From the NCBI RefSeq assembly GCF_039534915.1, contig NZ_BAAAWE010000001.1:4712001-4776000 (forward strand): DNA of 64,000 bases, read 5' to 3'. Positions 55,058 through 64,000 of this stretch are shown piece after piece; the first letter of the stretch is position 1, and every line of letters begins with the position of its first letter. The stretch is from Streptomyces roseofulvus (GTDB taxonomy: Bacteria > Actinomycetota > Actinomycetes > Streptomycetales > Streptomycetaceae). The notes under the pieces are model-generated. The model saw nothing but the letters and a program-made list of their open reading frames with translations, was not told the DNA's origin and ran no database searches. A program made the position numbers and the translations under genes.

Positions 55058-55480
55058 ATGAAGCCGGAAATCACCCCTCAAAGAAGTGAGCCCGCGCCGG
55101 AGTTCGCGCTGCGACTGAGCCCCACGCCCCGGGGCGCGCGCCTGGCCCGCCTGCTCGCGGCGCACCAGCTGCGGGACTGGGGCGTCACGGGCGAGGCGGC
55201 GGAGGCGGCGGAGCTGGTGGTGGCCGAGCTGGCGAACAACGCGGTCCGGCACGGCCGGGTCCCGGGCCGCGACTTCGAGCTCCGCATGGAGCACACGGGC
55301 GACCACGTGACGGTCGAGCTCGCGGACGCGCGGGCGGAGCGTCGCCCGTCACCGTGCCGGAACCCGGACGAGGGTGGCTACGGACTCCTCCTCGTAGCCA
55401 CCCTCACCACCACCTGGGGCGTCAAGGACCGCCAGGTCGGCAAGACGGTCTGGGCGACGGTCCCGCTGACCGGCCGCTGA
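55058..55480 (+). CDS. RsbW-like ATP-binding (HATPase) protein
   Basis: 140 residues from ATG (MKPEITPQRSEP). HATPase_c_2 motifs: ELVVAELANNAVRHGRVPG (N-box), VTVELADARAE and DEGGYGLLLVATLT (G-box). Divergent from the second XRE-DUF5753 regulator, as expected for WhiJ/AbaA-type loci. Its stop is directly followed by the stop of the convergent VCBS gene (TGATCA), leaving no intergenic base and no room for a separate terminator. Confidence 0.88.
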   Translation: MKPEITPQRSEPAPEFALRLSPTPRGARLARLLAAHQLRDWGVTGEAAEAAELVVAELANNAVRHGRVPGRDFELRMEHTGDHVTVELADARAERRPSPCRNPDEGGYGLLLVATLTTTWGVKDRQVGKTVWATVPLTGR

Positions 55481-57742
55481 TCAGGCGAAGAGGTCGAACG
55501 TCCGGCCGCGCTGGAGGGCGTACACCCCTTCCCCGGGGTGGAACGGCGCCTGCCACGCGCCCGTGCCCCGGTAGAGGAACGGCTTCGGGATGCCGTAGTC
55601 GACGTAGGCCGCGTACAGGTCGAGCCTGCCGTCCCGGTCGGCGTCGCCGGACCCGATCAGGTCGTCGTAGCGCTGCCATCCGCTGCCGATCCTGGTGCGG
55701 GCGGCGAAGGTGCCGTCGCCCTTGCCGAGGTAGAGCCAGAGGACGCCGGAGCGGTCGCGGGCGACGAGATCGCCGGCCGGACCGCCCGCGAGGTTCCCGG
55801 TGGCCGCGATCCGGTCGTAGCCCTGCCAGCCGCCGCTGCCGATCAGCCGGCGGGCGGCGAGGGGCGCGGTCGCCGAGCCGGTGCCCCGGTACATCCACAG
55901 CCGGCCGGAGCGGTCGGTGGCGACCAGGTCGGGGCGGCCGTCGCCGGTGAGGTCGCTGCCGCCGGTCAGGTGGACGTACGTGTTCCAGCCACCGCCGATC
56001 CGGGTGCGGGCGGTGAACGGGGCCGTGCCGTTGCCGGTGCCCTGGTACAGCCAGAGGACGCCGTCCCGGTCGCGGGTGACGAGGTCGGGGGCGAGGCCGC
56101 CGGCGAGGTTCCCGGCGGCCTCGATCCGGTCGTACACCTGCCAGCCTCCGCCGACGGGCGATTCCGGGTTCTGGTAGGTCTCCTGCCAGTCTGCTCGGTG
56201 GTGGACGTCCTGGAGAAACAGGTTGCCGGAGGTGTCGCGGGCCAGGATGTCCGGGGAGCCGTCGCTGTCGTAGTCGTGCGTGCCGGTCTTGCGCGTGACC
56301 GTGAAGGAACCGGACGCCTTCAGGGCGGGTCCGATGCCGTTGAGCGGGGTCGCGGTGATCTGCCAGGTGTACGGGCCGGCCGAGGCGGAGGTCCAGAAGC
56401 CGGAGGTGCTCTGCCAGTCGAGCGTGCCGCTCCAGTCGAACCGCATCGGCTGCGGGTCCTCCTCGCCCGTCGACGGGTCGACGGGCTCCGTGAGCGACTC
56501 GCCTGTGCGGGTGTTGCGGAGGGTGACCCACATGTTGACGTTGTTGCGGCTGAGGTACCAGGCCATGGAGAGCGCGCCGCCGGTGCGGTCGAGGTCGACC
56601 GTCGCGGGGACCGTGTGGCGGAGAAGGGCGACCTGCGTCGGCTCGCCCGTCGTGGCGAGCCGGGTGGCGGCCGGGGCGCCGTCCGTGCCGGGGGCGATCC
56701 GGTAGAGGCCCTCGCCGCCGGCGACGGTGCCGCCGACGAGGCTCTGCGTGTCGCCGGCGGTGTCGGACGCGGAGACCGTGTGGTCGAGGAGCTTGCGCGT
56801 GGTCGTGCCGGTGAGACTGCGGGCGGTCAGCGCGTGGAGCGGGCTCTCCTTCTCGCTCAGGAGACCTCCGGGCCGGGAGTAGGTGACCCAGCTGCCGGTC
56901 AGGCCCAGGAGCAGCCTGCCCGGGCTGGGCATCGGGAGGCGCTGGACCTTCTGGGTGGCGCGGTCGAGGACGACGATGCTCGTACCCGCACCCGACTCGT
57001 ATTCGGTCCAGGCGACGTGCCCGGCGGAGACGGCGTAGGCGTCTTCCCCGGCTGCGCCCCCGAACCCGATCCGGCGGGAGGAGGAGACGGTTGCGGAGGC
57101 GAGGTCCACGACCGCCCAGTGACGGGATGCCGTGGTCGTCCCGTCACCGGTGATATAGCTCACCAGGGCCTCGTCGTCCGCACCCGCCACCACGTGCAGT
57201 CCGGACGCGCCCGCGGGCAGCCCGGTCACCGTGCGGCGCTCCGGCCCGTTCGGACCGGGGGAGTAGACGTCCAGGGGGCCGTGGCCCGAGAGGTCGGCGC
57301 GGGCGAAGAGGTGGGAGCCGACGGCGCCCCCGTACCGCTCCCACGGGAGGGGCACGGAGAAGAGGTCCGTGCCCGCCGCCATGTCCCTCAGGACGGCGGT
57401 GCCGGAGCCCTGGAGGACCGCGACGTCCGAGTCCTGCGAGAGGAAGATGCGGGGCTGGTACGGGAAGGTCTTCACCGCCCCGTCGGCGAGGCGGGTCCAG
57501 TGCATGAGGGTCGGATCGTCCCCGTCCCTGCTCAGGAATCCGGTCTTGCCGATCCCCCAGACCTTGTCCCCGGGCTTGAGGACGGGCGTTGTGGCCGCGG
57601 CACCGGCGGGCACGGCGGCGATGACGGCGGACGGGGACGCCGCGACCGCCGGGGCGGTCGCGGTCGCGCCGGCCGTCACCGCGAGGGTGACGGCGAGGGC
57701 CGCGCCCAGGAGACGCGGGGCGGTGCTTCTGTGGTGCCTCAT
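55481..57742 (-). CDS. large secreted VCBS-repeat protein (paralog 1 of 4)
   Basis: 753 residues. Signal peptide to ~35 (APAVAASP). The N-terminal ~400 residues are beta-propeller-like (HWTRLADGAVKTFPYQPRIF, GHVAWTEYESG, VVDLASATV). An Ig-like module follows (~405-500, GPYTWQITATPLNG). C-terminal VCBS/FG-GAP repeats (~510-740) carry DILARDTSGNLFL, LVATDRSGRLWMYRG and LVARDRSGVLWLYLGKGDG. Exported, probably calcium-binding; function unknown. Last gene of a three-gene array with 19- and 23-bp gaps, so probably cotranscribed. Confidence 0.9.
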   Translation of the reverse strand: MRHHRSTAPRLLGAALAVTLAVTAGATATAPAVAASPSAVIAAVPAGAAATTPVLKPGDKVWGIGKTGFLSRDGDDPTLMHWTRLADGAVKTFPYQPRIFLSQDSDVAVLQGSGTAVLRDMAAGTDLFSVPLPWERYGGAVGSHLFARADLSGHGPLDVYSPGPNGPERRTVTGLPAGASGLHVVAGADDEALVSYITGDGTTTASRHWAVVDLASATVSSSRRIGFGGAAGEDAYAVSAGHVAWTEYESGAGTSIVVLDRATQKVQRLPMPSPGRLLLGLTGSWVTYSRPGGLLSEKESPLHALTARSLTGTTTRKLLDHTVSASDTAGDTQSLVGGTVAGGEGLYRIAPGTDGAPAATRLATTGEPTQVALLRHTVPATVDLDRTGGALSMAWYLSRNNVNMWVTLRNTRTGESLTEPVDPSTGEEDPQPMRFDWSGTLDWQSTSGFWTSASAGPYTWQITATPLNGIGPALKASGSFTVTRKTGTHDYDSDGSPDILARDTSGNLFLQDVHHRADWQETYQNPESPVGGGWQVYDRIEAAGNLAGGLAPDLVTRDRDGVLWLYQGTGNGTAPFTARTRIGGGWNTYVHLTGGSDLTGDGRPDLVATDRSGRLWMYRGTGSATAPLAARRLIGSGGWQGYDRIAATGNLAGGPAGDLVARDRSGVLWLYLGKGDGTFAARTRIGSGWQRYDDLIGSGDADRDGRLDLYAAYVDYGIPKPFLYRGTGAWQAPFHPGEGVYALQRGRTFDLFA

Positions 57743-57761
57743 GAGGTAGGTGTCTCCAAGG

Positions 57762-60020
57762 TCAGAAGAGGAGGTCGGAGCGGGCCGCGTCCCAGTCCAC
57801 CGGGGTCGTCACGGCTCCTTCGAAGGGCGCGCGCCAGTCGCCGGTGCCCTTGTAGCGGAGGAAGACCGTCCGACCGGCACGGTCGAGGGTGACGGCGAGG
57901 AAGTCGGGGCGGCCGTCGCGGCCGAAGTCGCCGATGGGGATCAGGTGGTACATCCGGTCCCAGCCGCCGCCGACCCGGACGCGCGGCGCGAAGGCGCCGT
58001 CGCCCTTGCCGAGGTACAGCCACAGGACGCCGGAGCGGTCGCGGGCGAGGAGATCGCCGGCCTTCGCACCGCCGAGGTTGCCGGGGGCGGTGATGGTGTC
58101 GTACGTGCCCCAGCCGCCGCCGATCCGCTTGCGCGGGGCGAAGGGCTTGGTGCCGTCGCCGGTGGCCTTGTACAGCCACAGGACGCCGGAGCGGTCGGTG
58201 GCGACCAGGTCGGGACGGCCGTCGCCGGTCAGGTCCGAGCCCGCCGCCAGCTTGTCGTACGTGTTCCAGCCGCCGCCGATCGGCGTGCGCCTGGCGAGGG
58301 CGGTGCCCTTGTTCGCGTAGAACCACAGGACGCCGGACCGGTCGCGGGCGATCAGGTCGGAGGCCGGACCGGCGTCCAGGTTGCCGGTGGCGAGGATCCG
58401 GTCGTAGACGCTCCAGCCGCCGCCCCGGTTCGTCCCGGTCCACGGAAGCCAGGCGTGGGGCTCGAAGAGGATCTGGCGGGTGTCGTACGACACGAGCTGC
58501 CCGTCCCTGTTCCGCGTCAGGAGGTCCGGGAAGGCGCTGCCCGAGTAGTCGTGCTGGACGGGCTTGTTCGTGACCTCGAAGGTGCCGGACTTCTTCAGCA
58601 CCCCGCCGACGCCGTTGGTCGGCGTGGCGGTCATCGTCCAGGTGTAGGTGCCGGTCGGGGCGGAGATCTGGTCCTCGAAGAGACCGTTCCAGTCGAATCC
58701 GATGTGCCCGAACACGGGCGAGGCGATCCGGTCGTCGTCCACGGGACGGCTCTCCGTCCACGTGCGGCCCGACGCGGAGTGGGTGATCCGGAAGTCGACC
58801 CAGGCCCTGCCGCGCCCGAACCGCCAGTCGAAGTGGGCCGACGAGCCGGGCGCGCTGAAGTCGGCGGTGGTCGGGACCGACTGCGCCACCACACCGAGTG
58901 TCGTCCGCAGGCCGGTGAGCGCGACCGGGGTGACGACGGGCCCGCCGTCGGCGCCGGGGACGATCCGGTACACGCCCTCGCCGTGGGCGGACGTGCCGCC
59001 CTGGACGAGGAGTTCGGTCCCGCCGCCGTAGTACGTCGTCGTGCTGTCGAGCAGGGTGACGGGCGTTCCGCCGGTCACCGGGACCGCCCGCAGCGGGTGG
59101 AGCGGGTTGGGGCCTTCGGCGGTGTACCCGCCGGTCACGCCGTACAGGACCCAGCCGCCCACCAGCGAGACCGAGAGCCCCTTCTCCTGGGCTGCCACCG
59201 TGTGCCGGACGGTGGCGGTCGAGCCCCGGCGGGCCGTCACCACGACCGACACGCCGCCGGCGAGCCGTTCCACCCAGGCCACGTGCGTGGCGGAGGCCGA
59301 GACGTTGGAAGCCGTGTGCACGGCCGGGACGGACCGGTCGTCGACGACCTTCGCCTCCGCGAGGTCCACGACGGCGAGCCGCTTCCCGCTGACGCCGTTC
59401 ACCGTGCCGGTGTAACGGACGACGAGGAGGCCGGGCACGGTGGGCCGGGTGAAGTCGATCCTCGTGTCCGCCGGAAAGCCGGTGATCGCCCGGCCCGCGG
59501 CCTGGCCCCCCTCCGCCGTGGACACGACGTGCAGGGTGTGGCGCCGGAGGGAGTCCTCCGTCCGCATCACCAGCGTGCGTCCCACCAGGCGCTCGAGCTT
59601 CGCCGAGGGCCCGAGGAACGCGGTGTCGACGGCGACGGGCTCGCCGCCCGCCGCCATGTCGTACAGGTGGTACGCGGTGCCGTCCTGGCGCACCACGACG
59701 TCACCGCCCACCGCGCCCACGTAGGGCGTCGCGGTGGAGGGCAGCGTGGTCGAGACGCCGTCCGCGTACCGGGTCCACCGGTAGTCGAGCCCCTCGGACT
59801 CGTACCCGACCCGGCTGAGAAAGCCGGACGACCCCCAGCCCCGCAGGGCCGACGTCGGGTCGATGACGGCGGGAGCGGACTCCGCCTCCGCGGTGGCGCC
59901 GACGGCGGCGGCCGGCGACGCCACGGCCGCCGGGGTGGCCGCCAGGCCGCCGGCCGTCACCGCGAGGGTGACGGCGACGGCGGTCGCGAGGCGGCGGGGG
60001 GTGCGGTGGTGCTGCTTCAT
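57762..60020 (-). CDS. large secreted VCBS-repeat protein (paralog 2 of 4)
   Basis: 752 residues, ATG (MKQHHRTPRRL). Signal peptide to ~33; then the propeller-like half with VDYRW-type Trp blades and LAVVDLAEAKVVDDRSVPAV; an Ig-like module (TGTYTWTMTATPTNGVGG); and four to five VCBS repeats (LIARDRSGVLWFYANKG, LLARDRSGVLWLYLGKG). A ~100-bp stretch near 58160-58260 is almost identical to 60447-60548 in the next paralog, pointing to recent exchange. No clear RBS upstream; translation may be coupled to the preceding gene. Confidence 0.9.
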   Translation of the reverse strand: MKQHHRTPRRLATAVAVTLAVTAGGLAATPAAVASPAAAVGATAEAESAPAVIDPTSALRGWGSSGFLSRVGYESEGLDYRWTRYADGVSTTLPSTATPYVGAVGGDVVVRQDGTAYHLYDMAAGGEPVAVDTAFLGPSAKLERLVGRTLVMRTEDSLRRHTLHVVSTAEGGQAAGRAITGFPADTRIDFTRPTVPGLLVVRYTGTVNGVSGKRLAVVDLAEAKVVDDRSVPAVHTASNVSASATHVAWVERLAGGVSVVVTARRGSTATVRHTVAAQEKGLSVSLVGGWVLYGVTGGYTAEGPNPLHPLRAVPVTGGTPVTLLDSTTTYYGGGTELLVQGGTSAHGEGVYRIVPGADGGPVVTPVALTGLRTTLGVVAQSVPTTADFSAPGSSAHFDWRFGRGRAWVDFRITHSASGRTWTESRPVDDDRIASPVFGHIGFDWNGLFEDQISAPTGTYTWTMTATPTNGVGGVLKKSGTFEVTNKPVQHDYSGSAFPDLLTRNRDGQLVSYDTRQILFEPHAWLPWTGTNRGGGWSVYDRILATGNLDAGPASDLIARDRSGVLWFYANKGTALARRTPIGGGWNTYDKLAAGSDLTGDGRPDLVATDRSGVLWLYKATGDGTKPFAPRKRIGGGWGTYDTITAPGNLGGAKAGDLLARDRSGVLWLYLGKGDGAFAPRVRVGGGWDRMYHLIPIGDFGRDGRPDFLAVTLDRAGRTVFLRYKGTGDWRAPFEGAVTTPVDWDAARSDLLF

Positions 60021-60043
60021 GGTGGTCCAGGGGAGGAGAAGGG

Positions 60044-62320
60044 TCAGAAGACGACGGGGCGGGTGCCGTACGGGGAGTCGTACGGAGGGATGCCGATCGT
60101 CTCGGCTCTGCCGAAGGGGGCCTTCCAGTCGCCGGTGCCCTTGTAGACCGTGAGCCAGGGGTCCTGCTGCGTGCCGCTCTCCGCGATCAGGTCGGCGCGG
60201 CCGTCCCGGTTCACGTCACCGATGTTGACCACCTGGCCGTAGACGCCCCAGCCGGCGCCGACCCGGACGCGCGGCGCGAAGGTGCCGTCGCCCTTGCCGA
60301 GGTAGAGCCACAGGACGCCGTCGCGGTCGCGGGCGAGCAGGTCGCCGGAGGCGGCGCCGCCGAGGTTGCCGGGGGCGGTCAGGAGGTCGTACGTGTTCCA
60401 CCCGCCGCCGATCCGCGTGCGGGGCGCGAAGGGCTTGGTGCGGTCGCCGGTGGCCTTGTACAGCCACAGGACGCCGGAGCGGTCGGTGGCGACGAGGTCG
60501 GGGCGGCCGTCGCCGGTCAGGTCGGAGCCCGCCGCCAGCTTGTCGTAGGTGCTCCAGCCCCCGCCGACGCGGACCGGCGTGGCGAGGGAGTGGCCCGTGC
60601 CCGGGTACAGCCACAGGTCGCCGGTGTCCTTGCGGCGGGCCAGGACGTCCGCGTACGGCGACGCGTCGAGGTTCCCGGCGGACAGCAGCCGGTCGTAGAC
60701 GTACCAGCCGCCGCCGCGCTCGGTCCGCTCCCAGTCCCGCTCGGGGGCGGCGAGGAACTGCCGGACGTCGTACGAGGCGAGGTGGCCCGAGCCGTCCCGG
60801 AAGAGCAGGTCGGGGGAGCCGCTGTCGGAGTAGTCGTGCGCGGCGATGCCGCTGTCGACGGTCAGGGTGCCGGTCCGCACGACCTTGCCGCCGACCCCGC
60901 TCATCGATTCGACGGTCATCTCCCAGGTGTAGGCCCCGTTGTAGGCGGCCGTCCCGGTGTAGGCCAAGCGGTGGGCCTGGGTGTCGTAGCCGCCGAGCGT
61001 CCCGTCCCAGTCGAACGTCGCCTCGGTCTGGGTGCCCGTGAGTGGCCGGCCCTGGGACCAGCTCCTGCCCGACTTCGTGTGGGTCACCCGGAGGTGCACC
61101 CGCACGTCGCTGCGGCCGTACGTCCACCGCAGCACCGCCTTGGCGCCGGCGCGGCGGAAGTCGGCGGTGGCCGGCACCTGTTCGGTCAGGACGGTGGTCG
61201 GCGTGGTCGCTCCGTTGGTGGCCAGCACGGTCGCCGTCGGCCGTCCGTCCGCGCCGGGTGCGATCCGGTAGACGCCCTTGCCGCCCTCGGGCGTGGTGCC
61301 CTGGGCGAGCAGAGCGCTGTCGGCCCCGGTCACCGCTCCCAGGTTGCCGAGAAGACCGGTGACGGTCGTCCCGTCCGTGAGGGAGACGGCCGTCAGGCCC
61401 TTCCCGGATGTGCCGTACACGGCCCAGTCACCCAGCAGGGAGACCCACACGGAGCTCCAGCTGGTCGCGAAGGTCGGGTGCCGTGTGGTCTGCGTGGTGC
61501 CCCGGCGGGCTGTCACCAGGGTCACGTTGTTCTGGGAGTCCGATTCGGTCCACGCCAGGTGGGTGGCCGAGACCGCGATGCTCCCGTTGGGGGAGAAGCG
61601 GGGCACGGCCCGGTCCTCCACGACCTTCGCGGTCGCGAGGTCCACGACGGCCAGGCGCTGTCCGGTCACGCCGCCGGCCGTACCCCTGTACTGGACGGCC
61701 AGGACGCCGGCAGGGGAGTACATGATGTTGTTGACGTCCGCATCGGCGGGAAGGCCGGACACCTGGCGGTGGACGACCGTTCCGGCGGGCTTGGAGACCA
61801 GGTGCACGCTCTCGCGCTGGGGTCCGTCGTACCGCACCATCACGAGAGAGGCCCCCGCGAGTTCCCAGAGGTACGCGTTCGTGCCGACGGAGGTGGTGTC
61901 GATGTCGACGGACGCGCCGCCAGCCATGTCCAGCAGCCGGTACCCGCTCCGGCCCGTCTGCACCGCGACGCGGTCGCTGTCGGGAGTCGTGACGGGCCTG
62001 GGGCTCAGGTCGGAGTATCTGGGCAGAGGGGTGACCGCTCCATCCTCGAGCCGGTGCCACCGATAGGCGACGTCCGTGCCGTCGTTGACGACGGTGTTGG
62101 TCACGAAGCCGTTCGCCCCCGAGCCGTCCAGCCAATCGTCGGTGCCGATGACGAAGGGTCCTGACTGCTCCACCGAGGCGGACGCGGCCACCGGAACGGC
62201 CGGCGCGGCGAACGAGGGCGCGGCGGTCGCGGCCGTGCCGGCCGTGACCGCGAGAGCGACCGTGACGGCGACGGCGAGGCGCCGGCGGACGGGGCGGCCG
62301 GCCGGGCTGAGGTGCTTCAA
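60044..62320 (-). CDS. large secreted VCBS-repeat protein (paralog 3 of 4)
   Basis: 758 residues from a TTG start, supported by a strong GGGAGGA RBS at proper spacing. Signal peptide with FAAPAVPVAA cleavage region. Same order: propeller-like half (RWHRLEDGAVTPLPRYSDL, LAVVDLATAKVVEDRAVPRF), Ig-like module (NGAYTWEMTVESMSGVGG), VCBS repeats (LLFRDGSGHLASYDVRQFL, LVATDRSGVLWLYKATGD). First gene of the three-gene unit; a strong hairpin separates it from paralog 4. Confidence 0.9.
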   Translation of the reverse strand: MKHLSPAGRPVRRRLAVAVTVALAVTAGTAATAAPSFAAPAVPVAASASVEQSGPFVIGTDDWLDGSGANGFVTNTVVNDGTDVAYRWHRLEDGAVTPLPRYSDLSPRPVTTPDSDRVAVQTGRSGYRLLDMAGGASVDIDTTSVGTNAYLWELAGASLVMVRYDGPQRESVHLVSKPAGTVVHRQVSGLPADADVNNIMYSPAGVLAVQYRGTAGGVTGQRLAVVDLATAKVVEDRAVPRFSPNGSIAVSATHLAWTESDSQNNVTLVTARRGTTQTTRHPTFATSWSSVWVSLLGDWAVYGTSGKGLTAVSLTDGTTVTGLLGNLGAVTGADSALLAQGTTPEGGKGVYRIAPGADGRPTATVLATNGATTPTTVLTEQVPATADFRRAGAKAVLRWTYGRSDVRVHLRVTHTKSGRSWSQGRPLTGTQTEATFDWDGTLGGYDTQAHRLAYTGTAAYNGAYTWEMTVESMSGVGGKVVRTGTLTVDSGIAAHDYSDSGSPDLLFRDGSGHLASYDVRQFLAAPERDWERTERGGGWYVYDRLLSAGNLDASPYADVLARRKDTGDLWLYPGTGHSLATPVRVGGGWSTYDKLAAGSDLTGDGRPDLVATDRSGVLWLYKATGDRTKPFAPRTRIGGGWNTYDLLTAPGNLGGAASGDLLARDRDGVLWLYLGKGDGTFAPRVRVGAGWGVYGQVVNIGDVNRDGRADLIAESGTQQDPWLTVYKGTGDWKAPFGRAETIGIPPYDSPYGTRPVVF

Positions 62321-62338
62321 GGGGATTCCTCCCGAAGT

Positions 62339-62372
62339 CTGTGGTCGAGACGTCGGTGCGTCTCGACCACAG
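62339..62372 (-). terminator. terminator between VCBS paralogs 4 and 3
   Basis: CTGTGGTCGAGACG-tcggtg-CGTCTCGACCACAG, perfect 14-bp arms, 68 bp downstream of the paralog 4 stop and 19 bp upstream of the paralog 3 start. It splits the four-gene array into two transcription units. Confidence 0.88.
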
Positions 62373-62439
62373 GACTCCTGAAGGCCGTTCAGGGTTGTAC
62401 GACAGTTCTCAGGTCGAAACCCCGTTCGTCAGGCCGGGC

Positions 62440-64000
62440 TCACGACACGCTCGTGAACTTGCCGCCCTCGCCCGCGTACAGCGTCGTCGGCTGCCGCGTG
62501 AACGCCCCCGTCGCCGTGCCGTTCGAGCGGTAGACGTACGTGCCGCCCGTCCCGTACGCGATCAGGTCCGGGCGGCCGTCGTTGGTGACGTCGCCCGCGC
62601 CGACGAGCTGGCTGAAACCGCCCCAGCCGCCGCCGACCCGGACGCGCGGGAGGAAGGAGAAGCCGTTGGACTGGTACAGCCAGAGCACGCCGTCCTTGTC
62701 GCGGGCGATCAGCTCGCCGCCCGCGTCGCCCACGATGTTCCCGACGGCCGTGATCTGGTTGTAGACGCCCCAGCCGCCGCCCACCCGGATCCGGGGGAAG
62801 TACGGCTTGGCCGGGTCGCCGGTGGCCCGGTAGTACCAGAGGACGCCGGAGGTGTCGGCGGCGAACAGGTCCGAGGAGCGGTCCGCCGTCTGCCAGTCCG
62901 AGCCCGCCGCCAGCTGGGTGTAGACGCCCCAGCCGCCGCCGACCCGCACCCGGGTGTTGAAGGTGCCGTCGCCCTTGCCGGTGTAGGACCAGAGCACGCC
63001 CGAGCCGTCGACGGCGATCAGGTCGCCGGTCGCGCCGCCGTCGACGGTCCCGGCGGCCTCGATCTTCTTGTACGTGTTCCAGCCGGTGCCGATCCTCGTC
63101 CGCTTGGCCGGCTTCGCCTGGCCGTCGACCGGCCAGTCGTACAGGTCGTCCCGCCACAGCACGCCGGCGGCGTCCCGGGCGAGGACGTCGGTGGAGCCGT
63201 TGTCGTTGAAGTCGTGCAGGTTGGCCGAGCGGGACACGACGAGGGAACCGCTGGTCGGCAGCGGGCCGGTGCCGTCGGCGCCCTTGGCGGTGATCTGCCA
63301 GGTGTAGGTGCCGTTCGGGGCGCTGATGCCGTCGATGATCCCGTTCCAGGAGTACGCGAAGCGGGGCTCCCCGTGCACGGGCGGGATCATGTGGGTGGTG
63401 AGCTTCTTGCCGGTGCGCTGGTGGGTGAGGGTGAGCTGCACGTCCGCGTCGGCGCGGGTCAGCTCGACCGACATCGGGACGCTGGTCCCGGCCTTCTCCA
63501 GGTTCGCCGTCGCGGGTACGGAAGCGGAGACGACCTTCAGCGCCACGACCGCGCCGGTGTCGGCGACGAGTTCGGGTGTCAGCTCGCCGTTCCGGCCGAT
63601 GCGGAACACGCCGTCGGCGTTGGACGTCGCGCCGCGCACCACGAGGCTTCCGTCGCTGTGGCGGGCGACGGAGGAGAAGTTCTCCAGGACCTTGTACGGG
63701 GCTCCGCCCGTGGCGAGGTTCCGCGCGTACAGCGGAGTCAGGACGTCCGACCCGGCGGAGGGGTCACGCCGGGCGGCGTAGAAGGCCGTGTCGCCGACGA
63801 TCCCGGCGAGGACCGGGACGCCCTGGATGTCGGTGAGCGGCACCCGCTTGACGGTGGTGGTTCCGAGGACCGTCGCGGTCAGGGTGTGCCCGCCGTCCGT
63901 CGCCCGCGTGACGGTCGCCTTGTACTTCGGGGTGAGGGCGCCCGTCACCGTCGCGACGTCCCAGTTCCAGCCGGGGCCGTATCCGTAGGGCACCACCGAG
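62440..64000 (-). CDS. large secreted VCBS-repeat protein (paralog 4 of 4), N-terminus off window
   Basis: 520 codons visible, still open at the right edge; by comparison with its paralogs about 230 N-terminal residues including the signal peptide are missing. The visible part has the end of the propeller-like half (FRIGRNGELTPELVADTG), the Ig-like module (SAPNGTYTWQITAKGADG) and VCBS repeats (VLARDAAGVLWRDDLYDWP, LIAVDGSGVLWSYTGKGDG, LIARDKDGVLWLYQSNG). The DLY..PVDGQAKPAKRTR insertion sets it apart from the others. Confidence 0.88.
   Translation of the reverse strand, partial: SVVPYGYGPGWNWDVATVTGALTPKYKATVTRATDGGHTLTATVLGTTTVKRVPLTDIQGVPVLAGIVGDTAFYAARRDPSAGSDVLTPLYARNLATGGAPYKVLENFSSVARHSDGSLVVRGATSNADGVFRIGRNGELTPELVADTGAVVALKVVSASVPATANLEKAGTSVPMSVELTRADADVQLTLTHQRTGKKLTTHMIPPVHGEPRFAYSWNGIIDGISAPNGTYTWQITAKGADGTGPLPTSGSLVVSRSANLHDFNDNGSTDVLARDAAGVLWRDDLYDWPVDGQAKPAKRTRIGTGWNTYKKIEAAGTVDGGATGDLIAVDGSGVLWSYTGKGDGTFNTRVRVGGGWGVYTQLAAGSDWQTADRSSDLFAADTSGVLWYYRATGDPAKPYFPRIRVGGGWGVYNQITAVGNIVGDAGGELIARDKDGVLWLYQSNGFSFLPRVRVGGGWGGFSQLVGAGDVTNDGRPDLIAYGTGGTYVYRSNGTATGAFTRQPTTLYAGEGGKFTSVS

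Overview
The window is high-GC chromosomal DNA from an actinomycete, almost certainly a Streptomyces. The grounds are very high third-position GC, frequent GTG starts, GTGA/ATGA stop-start overlaps, two WhiJ-like loci (XRE-DUF5753 regulator plus DUF397 protein plus small ATPase), an NsdA-like regulator, and many secreted VCBS-repeat proteins. It holds about 56 genes. The first (alpha/beta hydrolase) and last (VCBS-repeat protein) run off the window edges. I see no rRNA, tRNA, CRISPR array, transposase or phage structural gene.

Layout. 1-5125: hydrolase end, a small protein, then three tandem secreted proteins joining an I36 peptidase-inhibitor-like domain to VCBS repeats. 5145-10858: first WhiJ-like locus, a winged-helix protein, a glutaredoxin-like membrane protein, an ABC-permease-like membrane protein and small unknowns. 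10915-20262: an ABC exporter pair, a primase/polymerase-domain protein, an NsdA-like TPR regulator, a proline-rich membrane protein, a branched-chain-amino-acid-type binding lipoprotein, and purU. 20670-23084: an ECF-like sigma factor translationally coupled to a zinc-finger/MDMPI-like anti-sigma protein, and a divergent STAS protein.

23056-46626 is dominated by acyl-CoA catabolism: acyl-CoA ligase, amidohydrolase, two acyl-CoA dehydrogenase subunits, cyclase-family hydrolase, SDR, zinc alcohol dehydrogenase, flavin reductase, enoyl-CoA hydratase, single-chain acetate-CoA ligase, flavin monooxygenase, DoxX and an OB-fold protein. Interspersed are two MFS transporters, a GlxA-like regulator, a lipoprotein and a 1232-residue secreted protein. 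Five promoters of the catabolic genes carry the same 15-bp palindrome, roughly CTGACGnnCnGTCAG (seven full sites plus one degenerate copy). This suggests one TetR-type regulon whose regulator is not in the window.

46646-64000: a Ser/Thr kinase with an extracellular ricin-like domain; a TrmB/LuxR-type regulator near a 57-residue exported peptide (possible signalling pair); two cell-wall hydrolases (CHAP and Rpf-like) carrying VCBS repeats and sharing a 251-bp identical block; a second WhiJ-like locus with a doubled DUF397 motif; and four tandem ~750-residue secreted VCBS proteins. In total nine secreted proteins share related VCBS modules joined to four kinds of N-terminal domain.
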